A DNA stretch of 64,000 bases from Niebla homalea (GCA_019925105.1 JAHGAU010000004.1:1550001-1614000); one strand, 5' to 3'; positions 38,179 through 52,681 are shown, counted from the stretch's first letter. The notes: generated by a model not told the origin, from the letters alone. Numbers and translations: made by a program.

Positions 38179-41100
38179 CTTCAGAAGATTCACTTGAATG
38201 GCGACGAACAACGGGACCCCAGAGGTCAGAAACGATGCACGCGTATACAACTTAAGTAACAGTAAGGACAGTACCTTAAATACGATAAGCGGAGGCGGAA
38301 TAATAATAAAAATAGAAAAAAAGGAAGGGTAAACGGCTTAAGTTAATAGGAATAATAATAAATTATATAAATAACGTAATAAATACGAGATAAAAAAGCC
38401 TTAAATTGAATAAAAAGCCTATAATTAATAAGATACGTATAAAAAAATATATATAATATATAAAAATATTATTATAAAAGATAATAAATAAAAAGCGGAG
38501 GGGACGAAGACGGTATATAAGGACGGATAAAGGGTAAATAAAAACGTAAAAGACTTTATTAAGTATATATAAACTGGGAAAGAGTTAAATAAAAATAAGG
38601 AGATATTAAATAAATAAAAATAAATTATAAAAAGAAATAATTATTAAATATATAAGGGAAAAGTAAAAAGGAAGGAAACGGTAAAAATATTAAAAAATTT
38701 CCTTATAATTATATAGAAGGATATTATATTAAAAACTTAATTAATATTATAAGTCAGATTATAAAGAGTAAAAGTCTTTTACGTAAATATAAGGAGAAAT
38801 TTAAGGAAGTTAAAGAGATTATACGGAGCTTAAAAAGCGATAATAAAAGCGTTAACGGACGGAAACGAAAGGAAATAAAGAAAATATATATAAAATAAAA
38901 GAACAACGGAAAAAGCTTTAAAAAAAAAAAGTAAAAATAAGTTAAATAATAAAAACCATAAAAACGGCGTTAGCATTAATAATAAAGGAAATAAGGGCGG
39001 AAAAGAAAATAATAGCGTTAAGGAAAATAAGGATAATAATTATATAATTATCGGGTAAAAAGGAAAAAAGCATAATAATAAAAGTAAACCCGCTATAATT
39101 AATAAAGGCGTTTAAGGTTATAAAAAAGTTATTAATAAAATAAATTATTATAATATATAAACTATAAAACGGGGATATCCTTTTTAATATAGCCTTATTA
39201 AAGGTAAAAAAAAGGTTAAAGAAATTAAAGGGATAAGCTAGTAAAAAAGGGTATAAAACGGTAAAGGTATTAAGGTAATTTTTTATTATTACGGTAAATA
39301 GGATATACTTAATAAGGTTTATAAAAAAGGAAAAGGAAGTTACTTTAAAACGGATAAAAAAGAAGAATATAGTTCTTTATTTTAAATTAAAGATTATTAA
39401 TTATAATCTCTTTTTTATAATAAAGAAATTAAATATTTTTAATTATATAAAGAGATATTTTATGGTTATTTTAAACGTAATATTAATAAGGATATATAAT
39501 AATATCCTTAATAAAGGGGTAATAAAGGGTAAGTCTTTTAAATTAACGAAACCTTAAAATTAAATAACGGATATTTATTAATATTTTAAATATTAAAGGT
39601 ACGGATATATTATTATAAGGTACCTTAATAATATAAAATATATAATATATATTAAAAAATATAATACGTATAAATACGTTAACTTAATAATAAAAAACTT
39701 AATAAAAAACGCGCCGAAATACGTAATATATAGTAATAATAATTACTTAACGTAAAACTTATAATATATAATAAAAACGAAAGAGACTTAACGTAAAAAG
39801 ACTAGGATAATAATTAAAATTTAACGTTATAACTTATATAAACTTAAACCGGTAAAGTAATTAAAAACGGTCTTAAGATATAAACGGAATTTATTAAATA
39901 AGGAAAAATAAAATATAATAATTAATAATATAAAAAAAAGGAAATTTATAATAATATTAATCTTTAAGGCCGGCCGCTTAACCGGGATTATTATTATAGC
40001 GAGAAAACTGGGATAAATAACGTTTAACCTTAAAGAGAAACCGTTTATATAAATAAAAGTTAATAAAGAAAACCTAATAAATATTAATATTTAATATATT
40101 TACGCTTTTAAAAATAATATAATATAACGTATACGGGGAAGTAATTAAAGTTATAATATTAATATTCAGATTTAAGGAAATAAAAATATTAATATTATAA
40201 CGATATAAAAGCCTTTATATAGTTTATATATTTATTCTTTAATTAACCCGGGAAATGGTTTTTACTTAGCCTTTAAGGGTAATAAGATAACGCGGATATA
40301 TTTCTTTATTAATAAGAAATTAAATATAAATAATTAAAACGTTATTTATTACGGAAGGAATCTATATATACTCCGGATTATATAAGAAAAAAATATTAAA
40401 GGTAACTTAAATATTTATAATATATATAATCCGTTACCGGCTAATAAAAAAACCCTTTATAATCTTATTACTTAAGGATATTATAATTATACTTAATAAA
40501 TATTTCTTAATAAAGGATTTTAATTTTTATTATATTTAATAAAATAAAAACGGTTATATAATTAATTATATTAAATTTAAGGAATTATTAATAATTATTA
40601 TATAGTTTAACCTTACGTTATTAATACTGAAAAAGATTATTACGTAAAAAAGCCGTAAACTTAGGATTACGATTAACTTAATATTTAACTCGGAAAATAT
40701 TATTAATTCAATTATAATATACGGACCCCGAAAGGACTTAAAATACGGTTTAAATTACGTTCCAATATAAATGACCTTAAATTAATTTATTAATACGACT
40801 TTACCCTTACTATTTAAATAAATATAAAAGATAATTAAGGAAGTTAAAGTATTTATAAAAACAATAAAGGTAATATCCTAACTAGCGGAGCTCCCCCGGT
40901 TTAATAATAAAAAATAAATCGACCATTTTATAAAGTAGGTAATAAAAACTTTAAATAAAGTAATTAACGTTATAATCTTAATAATAAAACCGTTTTAAAG
41001 AGTTAAAACCTATTAAAACGAAAAATATATAAAGGTAATTATAAAGGTAAAAGCGCTTATAAAGTAAACTATTAAATATAAAAACCGGGAAACGTTTTAA

Positions 41101-43957
41101 CGGTTAAAAAAAGCTTAAAAAAAAAAGAATTATCCGGAAGATTAAATAGACGTACTTCCGGGCTATAATATATAACTTAACGGTTTCCCCTTATAATATT
41201 TAAAAGTTAATAAAATATAGTAAGGAATAGAATAAAAAATTTAAACTTATTTTTAAGTTTTTACCCTTAAAAAGACCAGACGGTATAATAATAAATACCA
41301 TTAATAATAAAATTAAGGCTCTTAAAGGGGTATTCTTTTCCCCGTTACCGGAAGTTAACCTAATAAATATTAACGGTATAATATATTTTAAATTAATAAT
41401 AATAAATAAAATAATAATTTAAGAAATAATAATTAAAGCAATTAATAAATTAAAAAAGAATAAGGCTCCCGGACTTATCGGTATATTAAATAAGTTCCTA
41501 TTTATAATAACGTCGTTATTTAATAAAGTCTTTATTTATTTATTTTAAGCCTATTTTAATATAAGATATTACCTTTATAAATTTAAAGAGATTAAAATAA
41601 TTATCCTTAAGAAGTCAATTAAGTTAAATTACTTAAAAATAAAGTTATATAAACCTATAATATTCCTTTATACGTTAAGGAAGGCTTTAAAGACGGTAAT
41701 CGCGAAGATTTTAAGTAATTACGTAAAAGAATATAAGTTACTTTTTAATCAATAAATAAAAGTAAGAAAAAGATAATTAACGGAAACGGTTTTTAAAGGT
41801 TTAATCGATAATATATATATAATATAAAATTATAAGAAAAAGTATATTATAAATCTTTTTTCCTTAAATATTATAAAAGCGTTTAATAAAATAAACTATT
41901 AAAGGTTACTATATAATTTACGGAAAAAAAAGGTTTTATTTTTCTTTATAAATTAAATAGAAAATTTCTTAAATAACTAAATAACGTTAATCAGCTTAAA
42001 ACAGAAAATAAATACGATAAAATTTACGATAATAAGGATTCCTTAAAAGTTATTTATTTCTTTAATCTTATTCTTATTCTTTAATAATTTATTTATTGAA
42101 AACTTAATAAAGTTAAAATAAAAGGTTTAAATAAAAAACTTTATTAATAATATTTACCTTTTAACTTATAATACGTTTATTTATATAAATTATTTAAAGC
42201 TAAAATAAATTTATAAAGTTTATTTATAATAAGTAAAAATATATAAAGCTTAACTCGCCTTATATAAATATAAGCTTATTTATATAATAAAAACCTTAAA
42301 ATTATATAATATAATAACTATAATAAACTTAAATAATATAACGGTAAAATTAAAAGTTAATATTAAAATACTCGGCTTATAAATTAATAAGAAAGTAGAC
42401 TAAAAGGATTATATAAAAAAGTTTTAAAAGAAAATAAATTTATAAGAAAGGGGCCTTATTTACCTTACGGTATCGACGTAAGGAGTTATTTTATAAAAAG
42501 CTAAAACCGTTTATTAAGCGGTTATAAAGTTTATAATAACGTACGTAATAGTTATTTAATACGTATTTAAGGGTACGTTTAAATATAAGAAAAAGCCCAT
42601 CTAATAATTATAAAAGGTTTAAAACCGATACTTAAAAATAATAAATAAAATATATAAAGCGACTCTTATCTTAATATTAAAATCCGAGGTCTTTATATTA
42701 TTAATAAAATTAACCTTAAATTAAATAATTATTTAAATAAGGCTTGAAAAAGTATAAACTTAATTACATTAATAGGAAATAAACGTATTTATTAAAACTA
42801 TAAGAGGCCTTAAATAAAAAAGCGTAAGAAAAAAATATTTATCCCTTTTACAGAAGTTAAACTAAAGTAAATTAAAAAAAAGGTTAATTTAATTTATATT
42901 TAAGAAGTTAATATAGGAATATATAAATTTTTATTTAAAATAAAAACGGCGGAAAAGAAGAAAACCGTAAAAGTAAAGTTAACGGCGATTACCTTATAAA
43001 TTAAAGAAAAGTAAATAAAACGTTAACGTAAATATAAAGAATTAATCCTTTAAGGGCAATAATACCCGGCATTAAATAGCGATAAGGTTATTAATAAGTA
43101 TTTCCGGCGTTACGGAATTATAAAAAAAGGTAATAACGTATTAATAATTTAACTTTAAATAAATAAAAACGGCTTAATTTATTTCCTTTTTATTATATAC
43201 GTTAATAGCCGGATTAATATTAGCTATAAATATAGATAATAAAAATAGGACGCTATATACGTATTAATCTCCTATTTATTATTTAAGGAACTTAAACCGG
43301 GATTAATTAAAAAAGTAAAAATTAACGATTATTATTAAATACTTATTAATAAAAAGGGTATTAAGGCGGTTATTAAATTTATAATAATTACGGGCTTATT
43401 ATTATAATTTAACTTAACCAAAGAAATAAAAAAAGTAATTAAAAACTTAATTAAAAAACTTCGCCGTTAACTTAAGGATAAAAAATAACGGCGGGAAAAC
43501 TATATTTAATAAAGGGTTAAAAAGGTTATAAATACCGGGGCGGTATAAAAAATAATATTATATTGGTCGGTAAAGTTATATAAATAAAGTAATAATAATA
43601 TACGTATTAATAAAAATATTTAATAATAAAATCGGAATTTTAAAATTTTAATATTAAATAAACTTATAAAGTAATAAAAAAGCAATAAATTTAAGGGTAA
43701 CCCTTAAGTGGATTTAATCGTAATATTATAAGTTTTCTTAAAAAAGGCATATAAATAGATTCTTACTCTTTAAATAACCGTAAATGCTTTTAACCCTTAA
43801 AACGTAAATGGAAACTGGGTAAATACCGGTTTTTATTCCTAACATTATGGATATCGGGTTTTTTACGGTTATTAATAAGGCTAAATGGCCGAGTATTAGG
43901 GAACGCCGGAATTAGCTTAGCTAGATCCGTAGTATAAATCAATCAATCAATCAATCA
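38179..43957 (+). mobile_element. LINE 3, full length, inserted into LINE 1
   Basis: 5779 bp. ORF1 start at 38198; (ATCA)n tail ending at about 43957. It is flanked by the 16-bp perfect duplication ataaaagtctctaata (38163-38178 and 43958-43973). The first 50 bp are less mutated than in the other copies. The rest is RIP-degraded with no intact frame. Confidence 0.87.
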
Positions 43958-43973
43958 ATAAAAGTCTCTAATA

Positions 43974-46068
43974 AAATAAACTGTCACAGGTTATTATATA
44001 ACTTATGGAAAAAGGGAATTTCATTTTTCCTTATAAAGTAAATTAAAAGCTTTTTAAGTAATTCAATAATATTAATAAACTTAAGATAGAAACCAAGCCT
44101 AAAGAGATCCATTATAATTAGGATTTTTTAAGGGTTATTTATCTGCTTTATTCTGTTTTTATTCTTCAACGGCCCGTTAAGTAAAACATTAATGAAGTTA
44201 AAATAAAAAGTCTAAGTTAAAAGTTTTATTAATAATATTTACCTATTAACTTATAATACTTTTACTTATATAAATTATTTAAAGTTAAGGTAAACTTATA
44301 AAGTTTATCTATAATAAATAAGGACGTATAAGGCCCAATTTATATTATATAAATATAAATTTATCTATATAATTAAAAGCCCAAAGTTATATAATATAAT
44401 AGCTATAGTAGATCTAGGTAAAATTACGGTAAAACCGGTAGTTAATATTAGAATCCTTAACTTTTAAGTTAACGGAGAGTTTAATTAAAAAGATTATATA
44501 AAAAGGGTTTAAAAAAAGATAATTTCTTAAGAAAAAGGCCTTATATATTTTATAACGTTAACGTAAAATATTACCTTATAGAAAACTAAAACCGTTTATT
44601 AAGCAATAATAAGGCCGGTTATAATATACGTAGCGATTATTTAATATATTCTTAAAGGTACTTTTAAATATAAAAAAGAACTTTTTAGTAATTATACAAA
44701 GTTTAAAACCGGTACTTAAAAGTAATTAACGGCATATATAAAGCGATACCCGTCTCGGTACTAAAATCCGAAGTCTTTATACCGTTAATTGAATTATTTC
44801 TCGATTAAATAATTACTTAAATAAAACTTAAAAAAAGTATATACCCGATTATAACTATAGGGAATAAATGAATCCGATTAAACCTTAGGAAGTCCCGGAT
44901 AAAAAAAGGTAGACATAAAATACTTACTTTTTCTATTAAAATAAATTTAAAGTAAATTAAAAAGAAAATTAATTAACTTACGTTTAAAAAATTAATCTAG
45001 ATTTATATAAACTTACGCTTAACGTAAAAAAGGCGGAAATTAAAAAAATTATAAAATAAAAACAAAAATAATTATCCTATAAATTATATTACGATAAATT
45101 AAATATTAACGTAAAGAGAAAGGATTAATCCTTTGAAAGCGATAATATTTAATTTTAAATAATAAAAAAATTATTAATAGATACCTCCGCCGTTATAAAA
45201 TTATAAAGAAAAACGATAATATCTTAATAATTTAACTTTAAATAAGTAAAAATAGGTTAATCCACTGCCTCTTTATTACGTATATTATTAACCGGACGGA
45301 CGTTAATTACAAATATAAATAAAGGAAATAATGTATAACTTATATACTTATTTTTTAATTATTATTTACGGAGCTTAAGACGGGATTAATTAAAAAGGTT
45401 AAAATAAGTCATAACCGTAAAATACTCTTTATGAAACGAAGTATCCGGACGGCTATAAAGTTTATAATATCTATAGGCTTATTACTCCAGTTTAACCTTA
45501 TTAATAAAATAAATTAAATCGCCCAAAACTTTATAAAAAAGGCCCGTTACCGGTTAAGAAAGAAAAGAAAGGTAACCACCAGTTACGGTAAATATATAAA
45601 CCTGAGAGTATCTTTTAAAGCTGAAGAGATACGATAATAAATACTTATTAAAAGCCCTTAAAAAAACGGCTGCGGTAATAAAATAAGAACGTAGTATAAA
45701 TAAAATAATAATAACGTACGTATTAATAAAGGTATTTAAAGGTATTACTTATAAAGTTTTTATAGAGCGGACCTATAAAGAAACAGAAAAGCAATAAATT
45801 TAAAAATAACCCTTAAAAAGACTTAAGTATAATATTATAAGTTCTCTTTAAAAAAGCGTATAAATAAATTATCATTCTTTAAATAATTAAAAATATTTTT
45901 CATCCTTTAAAATAAGAATAAAGGTTAACTGAATACTTGTTGTTTAATCTTAATGTTATAGATATTAGGTTTTTACGGTTATTAATAAAGCCTAGTAACC
46001 AATTATTAAGGAATACCGGAATTAACTTAATTAGATCCGTAGTATAAATTAATCAATCAATCAATCAA
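43974..46068 (+). mobile_element. LINE 1, segment 3 of 3 (RT, probable RNase H region, 3' tail)
   Basis: LINE 1 resumes after LINE 3, aligns with 35145-37247 of LINE 2 and ends in the (ATCA)n tail at 46068, followed by the right copy of the LINE 1 target duplication. The RNase H assignment comes from position in Tad-like elements, not from readable motifs. Confidence 0.83.
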
Positions 46069-46081
46069 TATTTACAAAGTA

Positions 46082-48490
46082 TTAATAATACATAAAATAT
46101 CATTTTAAACGAAGAAAATTAATTAAAAAAATATGAAGGATATTAAATCAAAATACCTTTAAAGGTAATCAAAGGATGTTTTTCTGTAAATATATAAAAT
46201 CTAAGAATATTATTTAAATTTATTTAATTTACTTAATATAATAAAAAGGATCTTTTTACATATCTTATAGTTTCCTAATAACACTTTATAAGTCCTTATT
46301 ATTTACTTTATAAATATGATAAGTAAGAGTTAAAATATCCACCTTGAATTAACCTTTTTTTATTTCAAATATTTTGTTAATTGTCTTATTATATACTTTA
46401 TATACTACTCTGTAGTTATAACGTTAAGTACTTTCAATAATAAGTAATAAAAAGGAGGGTAGGAAAGCGAAGTTAATAAGGGTAAATAATTAAAAAGACA
46501 AAAGGGAGATTAAAGATAAAAATTATAGGGGAAGATACAGGTAAACAATAAAAAAAGGTAAAGGAAAGAAAAAGGGGAGCCGGTTCTAATAAGGTCGTAG
46601 AAAGCTTAAATTTATGCTTAATTAGTTAAAGGAAAGGAAGTAATCTACAATATAAATAAAGTAAGCCTATATAGAAAAAAGGAATATTATAGTTATTGCA
46701 TAATAGTTTTTAATAATTATCTTAGTATTAAAGTAAGAAGGATAAAAGCTATATATCGGGTTGTATATTATAAGAATAAGTTAATAGGGTTATTGCTAAG
46801 AAATAAGGACCAGGGTGGAAAGAAGGATTAACGAGGAACGACCGGGCTAGAAGGCAGTTAAAAGCGGCGTCCGCCCCAGCCAAAAGTAGCATCCTTTATG
46901 CCGTCCCCCCGTTAAATTTAATGCGAAGTAATAGCTGCAATTTCAATTATTATCCTTAGACTTACTATGTCTTAAGAGTCGCTTAATGCGTCTTCTTTAT
47001 TGGAATGATTAATTAGAAGGATTAATCGCTAAAGCGATAAAAATACCTGGTGGCTTAATATAAAGTTTAAAGCTATTTATCTCTTCCAGATTTCGTTACC
47101 CTTATCCTTTCCCAGAAACATCTCTCCCTCTCTGTTTTTCTCCTTTAAGAGTTAGAAGAAGACTAGTTAAAGTATAATAACCACTTATAACTGGAATTCT
47201 AAAATAGGATTTTAGAAATATAAATTAACGTATATAATCTTAAATAGCACCCGATTACCTTTTCCGAATGAAATTATACATACTATCTTATGAATTATAT
47301 AAATTTACCTTTATTAACCACTTCTCCCTGGCGAATAAATTTACTATTTATAGATATAGGTCGGATAAATTTAATTTAAGCTTAAAGAGGAGGGTTTTAA
47401 GTATCGGCTACCGTATTACTTATGTACGTATTTATATAACGTTCTTTTTCGTTTGTTTAATTATAATAATAAATCGTATACGATAATATAACGTAGGATT
47501 TTCGGCCTATAGGGAGTCGTAAATCTTTATGATAGGAAGTAATCGGCGTATAAGAGCATTAAGTTATCTTTTATTATAATGGAAAATTAATCATATATAA
47601 TTAGTATATAAACTCTCTGTTAAATAATACTTAAGTATAATACTTTAAAAATGGAATAATTGCCGAATAATTTGAGGGATAAATATATTAAATAAGTATA
47701 AATTCACCATCTTCATTTGATACGCGTTACGTATAGGAGCTTTACGGGTTATAGGATTAACCTTATTTTTTCCGATAAAACCCTTTTTAACGAGATGACT
47801 GGCGTTATGAAGTATACGCTCTTATTAACCAGGATAATCGCTATTATAATGATATAATGAAAAGTTGCTTATAGAGCGTTCTTTTTAACGCGATAATCTT
47901 AACGATCTTATGAACTTTTTAATTTACGGTAAATAATTAAACCTTTTTAGATTATTAAACGCGGAGCTTAAAGAAGTCGTTTAAAATATTAATACTTATA
48001 TAAATACGGGCTAAGCTATAATAAGGGGATCTTGGAATACTGCCCTATATAAGCTGTGAATTACTATATATAAGGAAGGGAAAAATTTATACGCTTTAAT
48101 AATTAAATCAATAAAAACCGTAACTTTGGCCTCTAATAATTAGCGTTTAAAAAGGGTCGAAGAAAAAACTGAATAAGAGATATATAACGATATTATTATA
48201 ATTAATTAATAAAGACTACGATAATTAAAATAAAAAGGATTTATTTAAACTATTTTAAGTAATTATAAGATTAATCATATTTCTATTGCACTTACTTCTT
48301 AAAACCGTTTTAAAGAAAGTATTAAATATACTAAAAGTAAAAGTCGATTAAACGTTAAATAACTTATATTTAATTTCAAAGGTACCGAAAACTTAAAGTA
48401 AACTTATTCAATTAATTTATATTCTTTTCATTACTTTCTTTTCAGCCAAGCCCTTTATTTAGTACTTATTATTTAAAATTAATACTTATT
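46082..48490. other. AT-rich RIP-mutated DNA
   Basis: No gene. A GC-richer patch at 46800-46920 and a pyrimidine-rich stretch at 47080-47150 stand out but match nothing else in the window. The 72-codon plus frame at 47268 is low-complexity and not convincing. Confidence 0.45.
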
Positions 48491-48494
48491 AATG

Positions 48495-48785
48495 GATCCG
48501 CGCTTAACCTTTACGTACCTATCTTGGCTACTTAATACGTCTGCTAGATTACTTATATTTATTAACGTTTTAAAACAGTCCTTATTTAATACTCTTTTTT
48601 TTAACGTTAACGCTTCTCGATGGATCCGCCCCTCTTTATAATTGTTTTATCTACTTAATACTCCTGTTAAATTGTTTATGCTCCCCAGCATATAAAGATA
48701 CTTCTTATTTAGCGCTTTTTCTATTAACGTTAATACTTCTTGGTATATCCGCTCGGCCTCTTCGTACCTGCCTTATTAATTCAAG
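48495..48785 (-). pseudogene. Relic of a kinesin-light-chain-type TPR (NLR C-terminus)
   Basis: One minus-strand frame still reads as about two tetratricopeptide repeats of the TPR_10/TPR_12 type: GRYEEAERIYQEVLTLIEKA, then a segment ending SINNLTGVLSR, a stop, then REALTLKKRVLNK, ISNLADVLSSQDRY and a further decayed repeat. The pattern G-K-Y-E-E-A-E, R-E-A-L-x-L-x-x-K-x-L-G-x-E-H-P, N-L-A-x-V-L is the hallmark of the C-terminal repeats of many fungal NLR (STAND) proteins. Stops and H/P-to-other changes fit RIP. No NACHT/NB-ARC part is readable, so only the repeat region can be named. Confidence 0.7.
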
Positions 48786-50094
48786 ATTTATTTAATAAGT
48801 AATTATTAAGTTATAAGTTATTGGAGAATACAGATTTTTTATTGCGATTTCCGTAAATTCTTCCTTAATTATTATATTTATTTTAATATTATAAGTACTT
48901 ATAAATAAAGGTAGTCCAATAATTAATTAAGTATTAATTAAAGAAAGTAATTATGTTTATAAAGTACTTTAAAATAAATACGTAGCTCTTAAAAAAACGT
49001 TTTAAAAATAAGGGAATTAAAGAATTAAACTTTCTATCGTATATATTTATCTGAATAAAATAACTTTCTAAGCTTAAAGCTGATAGTTTATATATATATT
49101 AATAGTACTACGCTTGGATCTAACTATAAGTAATCCTATATTAGCTTCCTTAATTAATATAGCCTTTTATAAGCCGGCGTTCTATATTATAATAATTAGA
49201 TAAATTTAATTTATAAAATGGTATATATAAGGTAAGAAACGGGCTATATTATATTGAATTGGCACTTATAAAGCGTTAAGTATTCATAGATTCTACTTAA
49301 TCCTTTACTTACGTGTTTATAGGGCTTAAACCTAATCTGAGTTGCCTTAATTAGTTACACTTTATAATATAAGTCATAATATTATAGAAGCATAATAACG
49401 CCTTTAAGTATATACCTATATTAAGTATATCGCTTTTAATTTAAGGTTTTATAGTATAATTTAAGATTAAGACGAGATAACGTATAACCTTACTATAAGT
49501 CTATACTCCCAGAGTCATCGTTATAATATCGTTTATGCGGATAATTACGACTCGGTATATTGATAAAGAAAAGCTGGATAATCTTTTAAAGGCCCTGTTC
49601 CCCAATGGAGGTTATAAGTAGGAAATGCGCACCACTTTATTCATTTACTTTCATAAAATAATCTTATCAGATTCATAACTAAATAGATATAATAGAATTA
49701 ATTATTTATCTAGAAGCTATAAGAGAAAAATTGCAAGAAAAGCAGAAATCCGGGTAAATACCGGGTGCCAAGCCACACTAATCGGAATAAGGTATATATA
49801 CAAGTGACTATGCCTGTATGGGCCTAGGGCCATGGGAGACAGCAAATATGAGCTGCTCTATGCAGGCTGACAAATCTAAATAATACGGTTTTCGAGGCCC
49901 CTATGGAAGGCCTCCTAATTGACCTATCATTTGATAGATGAATAACATTATAAACGAACCGGGGGTACCGAACAGTATACATTATATCTAATACCGTCAG
50001 ATCGACGGCTGGATAACAAGCTACCTAAACCCATCGCATCTAGTCCCCTCGGTCAGACGGTGAGTGAAAAATGAAAGGCAACCGGGACTGGGCC
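48786..50094. other. RIP-mutated DNA and right boundary of the AT-rich block
   Basis: May include more of the TPR/NLR relic on the minus strand but nothing can be aligned. AT-richness ends at about 49740; 49740-50094 is balanced, non-coding 3' flank of the ankyrin gene. Confidence 0.45.
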
Positions 50095-52681
50095 TTAGGC
50101 AGGATTGAGGTGTGCTCCGTGTTCGAGCAGGACTCGGTAAACTTCTTCATGCCGAACTTCATCAGCTCTCATGATGGGGCTTTTCCCTTCGTTATCAAAA
50201 TCGTTAACAGGCACTCCGCTTATAAGTAATAGTCGAACAAGCGCCAGGTGTCCGCCTTTGGCCGCCTTCGCAAGTGGTTTGGCTTGGGCTTCGTCTTTGG
50301 CATCTATATTAACTTCTGGCAGGCCAAGCAATACTCGAACCGATTCGAGCTGTCCCGCGCCGGCCGCTCGAGAAAGAGGCGAGACCGACTTTTGGTCACG
50401 AGAATTAACGTTAACACCCGGTATAGCTATAAGCTATAAGATTACTTCGCTATGGTTGCCTACAGCGGCTCAGGACAGTGGCGAACGCCCGTATCGGTCA
50501 CAGGCGTTAGCATCGATCCCTGGCATGGCAAGCAGATCTTGGACAATCCCTGCATGGCCTGCCGCTGCGGCTCGTTAAAGAGGGGTTTGACCATAGCTAT
50601 CCTTGGCGTTCACATCAATCCCGGTCGTCGTCAGTAACGTTCGTACTACCTCAGTGTGGCCATTGCCGGCGGACCAAGAAAGTGGCGTACGGCGAAAGAC
50701 ACGGTCTTGCGTGTCGAGATTGATGCCATCAATCGTGACAAGGAATCTTACTACTTCGCTCGCGCCTGCCTCGGCAGCCCTGGAGAGTGGTGTCTGGCCC
50801 CGATTGTCCATGACTTCAACATTGGCGCCGGGTTCGGTTGCCAGTAATTTAACAAGCGCTGCTTGGTCCAAGGTTGGGGCAACCAATAAGGGAGACATGC
50901 CTTGGTGGGCATTTTGGAGATTAAAGTCAGCCCAACGCCCGTGCTGCATAGGAGGCTCATCGCCGTCATTAGGTGTTTCGGAAGGCTTTGCATCGCGGTC
51001 TCCGTCGTCCCTCAGCCTGTCGGAGGTATCTTCTGAAATTGATTTCGGTAGAGGCCCAAATGACCCCTCGGTTCGAGTCAAGATCCTCTCTGGGTCCAGG
51101 GTTCGCAGTTGGTAAAACAAACAGAGCCAGGCTTTGCGTGTGTTTGGGGAGGTGGTTGCGTAAAATCTGTCCTTCCTTCATGCGCAATGGGCATTTGGCA
51201 ACCTCCTTGTCGCTCACATGGGTTGCGCCCATCTCAGCCAAGGTAGCGATCTGATTGTCTGGGATGACTGCTGCACTGCTCAGAACGTAGGTGAGCTTCC
51301 AATTCCGACTTGGAGTCCCATGTTTCTCGGCACCAGCTGCACTGCCACCGCACTCGATGTGTCTCCGCTTCGTGCAAAAACCAGCGGGAACGAGTGCCGA
51401 AAGTTTGGTTGCTTTGCTGACAGCCGCCGAAGGTGCAGATATATAGCTGAAGACCATGTAATACATGGGCCATGCTCCAGGGTGTCATCCGCTGCGCTCG
51501 GAGCCATGGGCGAGCCTCACTCACCTCCAGGATCTCATCCCCGACACTCTCATGATTCCGAAATAGTAGGGGCATTCAAAGGCTTTCTTGTCATAGCCAT
51601 TTGCTGGTAGCTCCGGCATGTGTAGACTGCCCTCCATTCCCGAGCCATCAGACCCAGCCGAGGTTGTTTCCGAAGGAGCGTCGTCCACCAGTATTTCGGC
51701 CGCGGCGTCGTCGTAGAGAGTTTCCACGGTGATTTGTGTGTTCTCGGTGATTGGAGCGGTGCTGACGAATGCGGAGCTGGTCGCTGCTCCTCCGGGGGCC
51801 ACCTTGGACGTAGATGGTGAGTCTTGGTCCTCCTCCACCAGCAAGCCATCTGGTCCGTTCCGGTGATCCTTCCCGTGGGACTTGGAGAGCTTGGCATGGT
51901 GGTTTTGAAGATATCGGAACAACTGCCTTCGTCTGGTGTTTGCCTTGCCAAGCCGCTCGACCAAGCCTGACTTTCCTTCAGGGAACTTCTGCTTCACGTG
52001 GCTGACATCCCATGTTTCGAAATGGGATAAGTCGATTTCGGCGGCTTTTCGAAGCAGGTCACGAGGGGGCGCCGAACTTCGTATGATGATGGAGATCTCG
52101 TACAGGTAGTTGACGATGCTGTTGATTTCGCCAAATTCGGTATCCGGTTCTCGGTTCTTCTCCCAACTCTTCACGTCTTGCAGCTCGGAATCCGAGTCTT
52201 CGAATTCAGAATCCTCATCATACGGTCTCCGTTGGCCGGACAGTACTGTCAACGCTAGAATGGCGGCAGTCAGGGTGCCAGAGCAGCTGCAGAATTACCG
52301 CGTTTTGGGAATTTGGTCTTGAACCAGCTCACCTTCACGTAGCGCACTGATCAAGTCATTCATGAGCCCAAGTACCCGGACCCGCATCCGTGTCATTTGC
52401 CGCAACCGGTAATCGAGAGATGCTCGTCCATGTCGGTGCGCCCCAATATTGTCCGACCAGACCCGGAACCTGCCCATCTCCGTCTGAAGTTTTCTGGTAG
52501 TGACCGCATCATCACAAGCGGAGCGGCCGGTGAGGAAGATTTCGATTTGATCGATCAATTGAAGTACATGCCTGCACCGTGCGGCGATGAGTGAGGCGTC
52601 TATTCGGCGTGAAGAGGCGGAATGGATGCCCTCAGTATCAAAAAAAGTCGGATAAGGATGGTGGATACAGCTTTTCTCCAC
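50095..52681 (-). pseudogene. C2H2 zinc-finger/ankyrin-repeat protein, inactivated
   Basis: Exon 1 52681-52333, intron 52255-52332 (GTGAGC..TAG), exon 2 52254-51525, intron 51475-51524 (GTGAGT..GAG), then coding to 50095. The N-terminus has the fungal signature FRVWSDNIGAHRHGRASLDYR and later FEINSIVNYLYEIS-like and RLGKANTRRRQLFRYL segments. Next come C2H2-like motifs (ECPYY.., YICTFGGC, WQCSWC), then at least five ankyrin repeats (GQTPLSRAAEAGASEVVRFL and similar). Damage: a first-finger Cys is Tyr (CPYC to CPYY); frame shifts at about 51260-51285 and between about 51115 and 50970; and in-frame stops at 50575-50577, 50470-50472 (a PLSW context, so TGG to TGA) and 50434-50436. The family is fungal and often linked to NLR-like or self-recognition roles, though its exact function is unknown. 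It runs divergently from the DUF7580-type gene. Confidence 0.85.

Noticed and set aside
24899..46068. (ATCA)n / (TGAT)n runs as independent microsatellites
   Set aside because: Each lies at the 3' end of a LINE copy in matching orientation, so they are element tails.
51060..51085. tRNA B-box-like GGTTCGAGTC
   Set aside because: Lies inside the ankyrin pseudogene coding sequence; no A box or stem partners.
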